Part shown: positions 21,858-27,051 of the stretch, piece after piece
Layout: every line of letters starts with the position of its first letter
Position numbering within the stretch: position 1 is the stretch's first letter
NCBI GenBank assembly: GCA_026002025.1
Contig: BOAU01000022.1
Location: 1-27,051, forward strand
Source: Spirochaetia bacterium
Lineage (GTDB): Bacteria; Spirochaetota; Spirochaetia; Treponematales; Breznakiellaceae
Length of the DNA stretch: 27,051 nucleotides
Reading direction: 5' to 3'
Made by a program: the position numbers and the translations under genes
Notes under the pieces: generated by a model
The model's database searches: none
What the model was told of the DNA's origin: nothing
The model's input: only the letters and a program-made list of their open reading frames with translations

Positions 21858-22946
21858 CTAACTAACCTTCACCGGTTTCCCCGTTGCCGCAGACTCGTAA
21901 ATGCCGTCAACGATCTTCATGAGAATTAAAGCTTCTTCGGGGGTATCCAGGGGCTTGTCCTTGCCGGTGATGGAATCGACGAAATTCGCCGCCATGCTGA
22001 TGCGGCCCATCTCCACGTCCTTTTCAACCTTCACGTCCATATCAACCTGGTTGCCGTATTCTTCGGTAAAGAGGGTGCACTTATCAATGCTGGTGCCGTC
22101 GATTCCGTCAATGTCGAAGAGGCGTTCGATCTTGCCGCCGGCCTTCTGTCCCTGGAAGGTGACGGAGACCACTTCCCTTTCGTTCATCTCCGCCCATGAA
22201 CAGCGAATCATCAGGGACTGGCCGGTCTTAAAGGTGATCATGGCATGACAGGAAGATTCCACATCGCTTACGCCGTCCTTTAAATCGGGGATGCCCCAGG
22301 GGCCCTTAAAATCCCTGTCCCCCATAAAGTCGTAATAGGCGGCGCCCATGATGTACTCCGGTTCAGGGTAGCCCATAAAATACAGGGCCAGATCGAACAT
22401 GTGGGGAAGGTCCAGCATGGGGCCGCCCCCGGAAATCGCCTTGTTGGTAAACCAGCCGCCGAAGCCGGGGATGCCGTTCCGCCTGATCCAGTAGGCCTGG
22501 GCGGAATTGATCTTCCCCACCTTGCCGTCCCGGATATAACTCATGATGGCCTGGGCTTCAGGCCGGGCGCGGTTATTCAGATCGAACATGAGAAGTTTCC
22601 CCGCCTTCTTTGACGCGTCAAGCATGGCCTGCACCTCGGCGGCATTCAGGGCCGGGGGTTTTTCGCAGTAAACATGTTTTCCCTTTTCCAGGGCTTCAAC
22701 AACCAAGGGCTTGTGAAATTTATTCGGGGTAATTATCGATACCGCGTCCAGGTCCGGTTCACCCGCGAGCATCTCCGTAAGGTTCGTATAAAAATTCTTT
22801 ATCTGCCTGCCTTCGCCAAAAGCTTTTGCCCGATCGATGTTCATATCCGCCATGGCAACAACTTCGGCGCCCGCCCGGATAAATCCATCGTAATGATAGT
22901 TGGCCATACCGCCCGCGCCGACAATACCGATCTTGAGTCCGCTCAT
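21858..22946 (-). CDS. Gfo/Idh/MocA-family oxidoreductase
   Basis: The 362-residue protein has an N-terminal Rossmann fold (IGIVGAGGMANYH) that binds NAD(P), then the family motif YCEKPPALN near residue 94, whose lysine is catalytic. The C-terminal beta-sheet domain contains GGGPMLDLPHMFDLALYFMG, with the active-site Asp and His of the family. Such enzymes oxidise or reduce sugars, inositols or related cyclic polyols. A GGGGG ribosome binding site lies just before the ATG. The gene follows the ABC permease by only 14 bases on the same strand, so it is probably the third gene of that operon, an unusual partner for an ABC-2-like exporter. Substrate unknown. Confidence 0.9.
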   Translation of the reverse strand: MSGLKIGIVGAGGMANYHYDGFIRAGAEVVAMADMNIDRAKAFGEGRQIKNFYTNLTEMLAGEPDLDAVSIITPNKFHKPLVVEALEKGKHVYCEKPPALNAAEVQAMLDASKKAGKLLMFDLNNRARPEAQAIMSYIRDGKVGKINSAQAYWIRRNGIPGFGGWFTNKAISGGGPMLDLPHMFDLALYFMGYPEPEYIMGAAYYDFMGDRDFKGPWGIPDLKDGVSDVESSCHAMITFKTGQSLMIRCSWAEMNEREVVSVTFQGQKAGGKIERLFDIDGIDGTSIDKCTLFTEEYGNQVDMDVKVEKDVEMGRISMAANFVDSITGKDKPLDTPEEALILMKIVDGIYESAATGKPVKVS

Positions 22947-22960
22947 AATTCCCCCTTTGT

Positions 22961-24547
22961 TTATGTAAACCCGTAATAACGCCGGGATGAAATTGTCCGG
23001 TAAAGCAAAACCGCGCCCAGCGCCGCAATCACCGTCACCAGAACAAGAACGATTTTAGCATGATGCGAAAAAACAAGAATCAAAAATACGGGAAGGAGCA
23101 CTACCGCAAATCCCGCCAGCATGGTAAGTATCACCGAAGCGGATTGTTTTACCGCCTGCTGTTCCGTTGTCCAGTCGTATTTTGGGAACCGTAAATTTAT
23201 TGCCAGCCCCAGAACCGCCGTTAAAATGGCATACACCAGGGGGGTGATAAAAACAAAGGCCAGGGACATTCCGGCAAGGAAAAGGGCGCGGGCAAAAAGA
23301 GGAGCGGCAATCAATATTGCGGGAACCATGATGGTAAGATTAAGGGCGATCTTTGCGGCAAAGATCCTTCCTGTCTTAACCGGCAGCGAAGAGATGAGCC
23401 ACCGGGTTTTTCCCTCAAGGCTGATACTTGCGGAAGTGCTGGTGGTCATCGCGGCAAAGATCGCCGGAAAAAAGGGAAGCGCAAAACTTGTCCGGCTCAG
23501 GAACCACGGGAGCCCGAAGCTTGCCTCAATGGCGGACATATCGGTAAACAAAAAAGAAATGGCCGCCGTGATCAGTAATACTGCGCCGATACCGGCGTTA
23601 AGCATATACACCGGAGATGAAGCAAAGCGCCGCAGTTCCCGCACATAAAGGGCGTAAAAGGAACCATGAATATGTTTCCCCCCTGCCGCGTCACTGAGAT
23701 GATACACTCCCCTGCCCTTTCCGGCGCTTAAAGCGGAATTGATACGGCCATATGATTTGGCAAGGATAAGCGTAAAAAGCGCCAATGGAAGGCATGACAA
23801 AAGGGCAAACCAAAAAAAGTGAATGCCGCTGCCCCCCGCGATGGCCTTATCATACAACACGGCGACAGGATAAAAGCGGAATATTCTGCCTTCAAGATTT
23901 GTAATAAGGGAGATCATTTCCTCACTGCTTGAAGCGCTGAGGCTGAAGGACCAGACCATAACGGCGATCACAAAAGAAACACTTAGTATTACTGTTACTA
24001 TATTCCGGTGACGGAAATGGCGGGAAACAAGGGCAAGCGCCGCAGCAATAATAAACGCCGCCGTCATGGGCAGCAGGGGAACAATCAGGGGGGAAAGAAA
24101 AATCATCACCCACACCAATACTGTTGCCCCTTCGATAATGCCGTACACCACAAGGGCGGGCAGCAGGAACACCAGCGAAAAAATAAATTCAAGAACATAG
24201 AGGGAACAAAGGCGGCTCACCACGATGACGTTCTTTTTTATTGGCAGTGACATGAGGAGCTCATAATCCCGGAAACCGAAAAGAACGCCGGAACTTTGGG
24301 TAATAAAGGCAAAAAAACTTATCATGGTACAGAGCAGCAGCATGAGTGAAGGAACGGCGCCGGCCATGCCCAGGGCGGCGCAGCCTATTGCGATCATCAC
24401 ACTGTAAGAAACAAAAACAAGGCCCAGCAGTAATAGTCCCAGGGCAATGAAAAAAGTTTTTACCTTCGCCTTTTTTTCGTGAAACAGGCGGTTGATTCCA
24501 AAGAAGCCCAGGGCCTGAATCTTTAAAAGCAGCAGTAAGTGTTTCAC
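22961..24547 (-). CDS. ABC transporter permease, large membrane protein
   Basis: The 528-residue protein has about a dozen hydrophobic helices arranged in two halves, with a hydrophilic loop near the centre (about 275-305). The layout resembles ABC-2-type exporter permeases of the large single-chain kind found with Ccm/Nod-like ATPases. FGFRDYELLMSLPIKK in the first half and EGKTRWLISSLPVKTGRI in the second look like duplicated cytoplasmic coupling segments, each with the SLPIKK/SLPVKT core, which would let one ATPase dimer contact both halves. The start is GTG 24547, overlapping the ATPase stop as GTGA. The cargo is not evident. Confidence 0.82.
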   Translation of the reverse strand: MKHLLLLLKIQALGFFGINRLFHEKKAKVKTFFIALGLLLLGLVFVSYSVMIAIGCAALGMAGAVPSLMLLLCTMISFFAFITQSSGVLFGFRDYELLMSLPIKKNVIVVSRLCSLYVLEFIFSLVFLLPALVVYGIIEGATVLVWVMIFLSPLIVPLLPMTAAFIIAAALALVSRHFRHRNIVTVILSVSFVIAVMVWSFSLSASSSEEMISLITNLEGRIFRFYPVAVLYDKAIAGGSGIHFFWFALLSCLPLALFTLILAKSYGRINSALSAGKGRGVYHLSDAAGGKHIHGSFYALYVRELRRFASSPVYMLNAGIGAVLLITAAISFLFTDMSAIEASFGLPWFLSRTSFALPFFPAIFAAMTTSTSASISLEGKTRWLISSLPVKTGRIFAAKIALNLTIMVPAILIAAPLFARALFLAGMSLAFVFITPLVYAILTAVLGLAINLRFPKYDWTTEQQAVKQSASVILTMLAGFAVVLLPVFLILVFSHHAKIVLVLVTVIAALGAVLLYRTISSRRYYGFT

Positions 24548-25305
24548 TGCGGAGCGTCCTTGCTTTCAAGCATATCAAGAAAAACTTTTTCCAGTGATTT
24601 TTCCCCCCGGACATCTGCGGTGGTTCCCGATGCCATCAGCACCCCGTCTTTTATGATCCCGATCCTGCTGCAAAGTTTCTCCGCCACCTCAAGCACATGG
24701 GTGGAAAAAAAGACCGCTCCGCCACCGACGCAGAACTCCTGCATCAGTTCCTTGAGCCGGAACGCCGCCTGGGGATCGAGACCCACAAAGGGTTCATCCA
24801 GAATGAGGAGCTGGGGCTTATGGATAAAAGCGGAGATGAGGACCAGCTTCTGTTTCATCCCGTGCGAATAGGAAGAGATCAGATCTCCCAGGCTGGGGGT
24901 AAGTTCAAAAACTTCAGCGTAATGTTCGATTCCCTCCCGCCGCTCCGCAGCAGAAAGGCCCCAGATGTCGGCGATAAAATTGAGATACTGTATCCCCGTA
25001 AGGTACTCGTAGATGTCGGGGTTGTCCGGGATGTAGGCGGTCAGGGATTTGCAAAGTTCCCCCTCCTGCTTCACGCTATGACCCGCGATGAGGATCTCCC
25101 CCTCGTCAAAATCCAGGGTCCCCGCCGCCGCCCGGATGGTGGTGGTCTTCCCCGCGCCGTTATGCCCGATGAAGCCGAAGATGTCCCCTGCTTCCACACT
25201 CAGACTTAAGTTGTCAACCGCCTTCTTTTGCGAAACAGTGGAGCCTTTTTTTGATTTACCGTAAGTTTTTGAGAAGCCACGAATGGTGAGTATTTCTTCT
25301 GACAT
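24544..25305 (-). CDS. ABC transporter ATP-binding protein
   Basis: This 253-residue ATPase energises the permease encoded downstream. Walker A is GHNGAGKTT at 48-56, the signature is SSYSHGMKQKLVL, and Walker B is QLLILDEP followed by FVGLDP; the H-loop histidine lies in FFSTHVLEVAE. The signature SHGMKQ is the variant common in ABC-2/Ccm-type exporters. The ATG at 25305 has no ribosome binding site; TATCAT lies nine bases upstream with TTCCCA 17 bases before it, suggesting a leaderless transcript. It diverges from carA across a 242-base gap and overlaps the permease by four bases. Confidence 0.94.
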   Translation of the reverse strand: MSEEILTIRGFSKTYGKSKKGSTVSQKKAVDNLSLSVEAGDIFGFIGHNGAGKTTTIRAAAGTLDFDEGEILIAGHSVKQEGELCKSLTAYIPDNPDIYEYLTGIQYLNFIADIWGLSAAERREGIEHYAEVFELTPSLGDLISSYSHGMKQKLVLISAFIHKPQLLILDEPFVGLDPQAAFRLKELMQEFCVGGGAVFFSTHVLEVAEKLCSRIGIIKDGVLMASGTTADVRGEKSLEKVFLDMLESKDAPQ

Positions 25306-25344
25306 ATCAGTTATATGATAACGTCAATCCGGTCTTTTGGGAAG

Positions 25345-25360
25345 AGGCCAGAGATGGCCT
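25345..25360. repeat. Small GC-rich hairpin with GAGA loop between divergent genes
   Basis: AGGCCA (25345-25350) pairs with TGGCCT (25355-25360) around GAGA, a GNRA tetraloop. It lies in the intergenic space between the ABC ATPase and carA, upstream of both promoter regions. No T run follows. Confidence 0.35.
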
Positions 25361-25430
25361 ATAAGAGTATGGTCGCATGGCTTTTAAGAATAAATATGAT
25401 GATTTTTTCTGAAATTATAGGATTATAGAA

Positions 25431-25511
25431 CATCATATTATGCAAAAAACTCATTTTCCGTTCCTAGTTTTCGCTTCTATCTTGCATAATAATCCGACAA
25501 AGGATATGATG
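25431..25511 (+). promoter_or_regulatory. Long split inverted repeat in the carA leader
   Basis: ATTATGCAA (25437-25445) pairs with TTGCATAAT (25482-25490), and the flanking CATCATAT (25431-25438) pairs with ATATGATG (25504-25511), with 13 unpaired bases on the right. The structure lies 37 bases before the carA start. It could be an operator pair for a dimeric regulator or an RNA stem that senses pyrimidines or arginine; no known class is recognised. Confidence 0.45.
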
Positions 25512-25547
25512 TCTTTGTTGAGAAAATTTGAAATGAAGGGGGGAACC

Positions 25548-26681
25548 ATGAAAACAAACGCCCGGCCGGTACGACAAGCACGACTTGTCTTAGAGGACGG
25601 CTCGGAATTCGCGGGCTGGTCCTTTGGGAAGCCGAAGTCCCAGGCAGGGGAAGTGGTCTTTACCACCGGCATGGCGGGTTACCCCCAGTCACTAACGGAC
25701 CCCAGCTTCCGGGGGCAGATCCTGGTTTCAACCTACCCCATGGCAGGCAACTATGGCGTACCGGTAAAGCCGAAAACCGCCGAGCCCTTCATGGACGAAC
25801 AGGGCATCCCGGTTCATTTTGAGTCCCCCATGGTACAGGTTTCGGGATTCGTGGTTTCAGAAGCCTGCGAGGAACCCAGCCATTATTCTTCGGGGACCAG
25901 TCTTTCCGCCTGGCTTGAAAAAAACAACGTCCCCGGCATCTACGGCGTCGATACCCGCTCCCTCACGGAGCGGCTGCGGGAACACGGGGTGATGCAGGGA
26001 AAAATTCTGGTTGAAGGAAGCCGGGACGTGACCATGGATTCCGGGATCATCCCCAATCCGGTGGCGGATGTTTCCCATGCGGAAGTTAAAACCTACCTGC
26101 CCGCCGGTAACGCGGGGAAAGCCGGGCCAAAGATCGTACTGGTGGACTGCGGGGCAAAGGCCAATATCATCCGCTGCCTCCTTGCCCGCAAGGTTGAAGT
26201 GCTAAGGGTGCCCTGGAACCACGACCTTTCCGGCCTAGACTACGACGGCCTCTTTTTGTCCAATGGCCCCGGCGATCCAAAGGCCTGCGGCCGGACTATC
26301 GCCATGGTGCGAAAGGCTTTTGAAAAGGACAAGCCCATCTTCGGCATCTGCCTGGGCAACCAGATCATGGCCCTTGCCGCCGGGGCCGACACCTACAAAC
26401 TCCCCTACGGCCACCGGGGCCAGAACCAGCCCTGCATCGAAGCGGGGACAAGCCGCTGTTATATCACCAGCCAGAACCACGGCTATGCGGTGCGGGGTGA
26501 GACCCTCCCCAAAACATGGGAGCCCTGGTTCCTCAATGCCAACGACGGCACGGTCGAGGGTATCCGCTCAACCACACATCCCTTCTCTGCGGTGCAGTTC
26601 CACCCGGAGGGCTGTCCGGGGCCGAGGGACACGGAGTTTTTGATTGACAGGTTTCTCGAACAGGTGAAAGAGAAGAAATGA
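25548..26681 (+). CDS. carA: Carbamoyl-phosphate synthase small (glutaminase) subunit
   Basis: CarA hydrolyses glutamine and passes ammonia to CarB for carbamoyl phosphate, used in pyrimidine and arginine synthesis. The 377 residues hold the N-terminal domain (LVLEDGSEFAGWSFG, GEVVFTTGMAGYPQSLTDP, IYGVDTRSLTERLREHG) and a class I amidotransferase domain with C268 (FGICLGNQ), H352 and E354 (VQFHPEGCPGP). GHRGQNQP and SQNHGYAV are shared, from memory, with animal CPS1 and Bacteroidetes CarA. I chose ATG 25548, which has AAGGGGGGAA just upstream; the frame is open to 25440, but those residues do not belong to the family. carB follows after 149 bases containing a palindromic element. Confidence 0.95.
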   Translation: MKTNARPVRQARLVLEDGSEFAGWSFGKPKSQAGEVVFTTGMAGYPQSLTDPSFRGQILVSTYPMAGNYGVPVKPKTAEPFMDEQGIPVHFESPMVQVSGFVVSEACEEPSHYSSGTSLSAWLEKNNVPGIYGVDTRSLTERLREHGVMQGKILVEGSRDVTMDSGIIPNPVADVSHAEVKTYLPAGNAGKAGPKIVLVDCGAKANIIRCLLARKVEVLRVPWNHDLSGLDYDGLFLSNGPGDPKACGRTIAMVRKAFEKDKPIFGICLGNQIMALAAGADTYKLPYGHRGQNQPCIEAGTSRCYITSQNHGYAVRGETLPKTWEPWFLNANDGTVEGIRSTTHPFSAVQFHPEGCPGPRDTEFLIDRFLEQVKEKK

Positions 26682-26687
26682 AGAGTA

Positions 26688-26790
26688 AACGCAAAGAACA
26701 CAAGGTTTTCGCAAAGGCCGCAAAGAAAAATGAGAATAGATAGTAATTATAACTTTGCGTACTTTGCGCCTGCTTGGCGTTCTTTGCGTT
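26688..26790. repeat. Palindromic intergenic element C between carA and carB
   Basis: AACGCAAAGAAC (26688-26699) is exactly complementary to GTTCTTTGCGTT (26779-26790). The left half contains three CGCAAAG units and the right half three CTTTGCG units, so the whole is a periodic imperfect palindrome of about 100 bases. The design is that of elements A and B but with a different unit sequence. It lies inside the carAB gap and would be transcribed. Confidence 0.8.
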
Positions 26791-26830
26791 AAAATATTCA
26801 ATTCGGCAATATTGAATTAAGGAAACTGAT

Positions 26831-27051
26831 ATGGCAAAGATAGCGGTGAAAAAAGTTCTCGTCCTCGGTTCCGGCGGTTTGAAAATCGGACAGGCCGGTG
26901 AATTTGATTACTCCGGTTCGCAGGCCCTCAAGGCGCTGCGGGAAGAGGGCATCAAGACCGTCCTGATAAATCCCAACATCGCTACGATCCAGACCAGCGA
27001 AGGCATGGCGGACGCCACCTACTTTTTGCCGGTGACCCCGGAATATGTCAA
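26831..27051 (+). CDS. carB: Carbamoyl-phosphate synthase large subunit, 5' part only
   Basis: Only the first 73 codons are in the window. The sequence [16 protein letters not shown] followed by [19 protein letters not shown] and [10 protein letters not shown] is the start of the first ATP-grasp half of CarB, which phosphorylates bicarbonate and carbamate. The variant [14 protein letters not shown] and FLPVTPEYV matches, from memory, animal CPS1/CAD and Bacteroidetes CarB rather than the E. coli type (IGQACEFDYSGAQA). AAGGAAA lies six bases before the ATG. The gene continues beyond the right edge. Confidence 0.94.
   Translation, partial: MAKIAVKKVLVLGSGGLKIGQAGEFDYSGSQALKALREEGIKTVLINPNIATIQTSEGMADATYFLPVTPEYV

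Noticed and set aside
25440..25547. Longer carA frame from 25440, or a separate leader peptide there
   Set aside because: It is in frame with carA, lies inside the inverted repeat, has no ribosome binding site, and the family N-terminus begins at the ATG at 25548.
26682..26830. A small gene between carA and carB
   Set aside because: The gap is filled by the palindromic element and no credible start or reading frame is present.

Overview
The window looks like chromosomal DNA from a spirochaete, most likely a Treponema-type bacterium (order Treponematales), possibly a gut or free-living relative of higher GC. The best lineage marker is the protein at 2763-4373: a nucleotidyltransferase-like N-terminus joined to a radical SAM/SPASM half, an arrangement I associate with the spirochaete-restricted 'spiro-SPASM' family. 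A V-type ATPase subunit, many GTG/TTG starts and several apparently leaderless promoters fit this placement. No tRNA, rRNA, CRISPR, prophage or transposase gene is visible. No stretch longer than 300 bases lacks a gene.

Layout. (1) 1-4373, minus strand: four overlapping genes read leftwards, spiro-SPASM, GT-A glycosyltransferase, SpsF-like cytidylyltransferase and a PseG-like protein that runs off the left edge. They look like a translationally coupled surface or flagellar glycan module. (2) 4420-7717, plus strand: xseA-xseB-mutL, a DNA repair operon ending at a hairpin shared with the convergent htrA/degP-like gene. (3) 7760-10201, minus strand: htrA and map (methionine aminopeptidase), separated by two tandem copies of one hairpin. 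A J-domain protein diverges from map at 10284. (4) 11294-18703, plus strand: six genes, a SucD-like CoA-acylating aldehyde dehydrogenase, both subunits of a GctAB-type CoA-transferase, an SSS symporter, a class III aminotransferase and an APC permease. Together they spell a route amine -> aldehyde -> acyl-CoA -> acid, with transporters at both ends. (5) 18732-20320, minus strand: an orphan V-ATPase subunit D, a UspA-family protein and a small flavodoxin-fold-like protein. (6) 20525-21724, plus strand: a eukaryote-type (subfamily II) isocitrate dehydrogenase with a structured leader. (7) 21858-25305, minus strand: ABC ATPase, ABC permease and Gfo/Idh/MocA oxidoreductase. (8) 25548 to the right edge, plus strand: carA and the start of carB, both of the CPS1/Bacteroidetes-like sequence type.

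The strongest non-coding signal is a set of three long imperfect palindromes in intergenic gaps (12675-12756, 21721-21847, 26688-26790). Each is built from short periodic units and two sit inside apparent operons. The first two are clearly siblings; the second looks like the first with two small hairpins inserted.

The best candidates for undescribed biology are the spiro-SPASM glycan cluster, the six-gene amine/acyl-CoA operon of unknown substrate, and the palindromic elements. Function calls rest on motif recognition by eye; no database search was possible.
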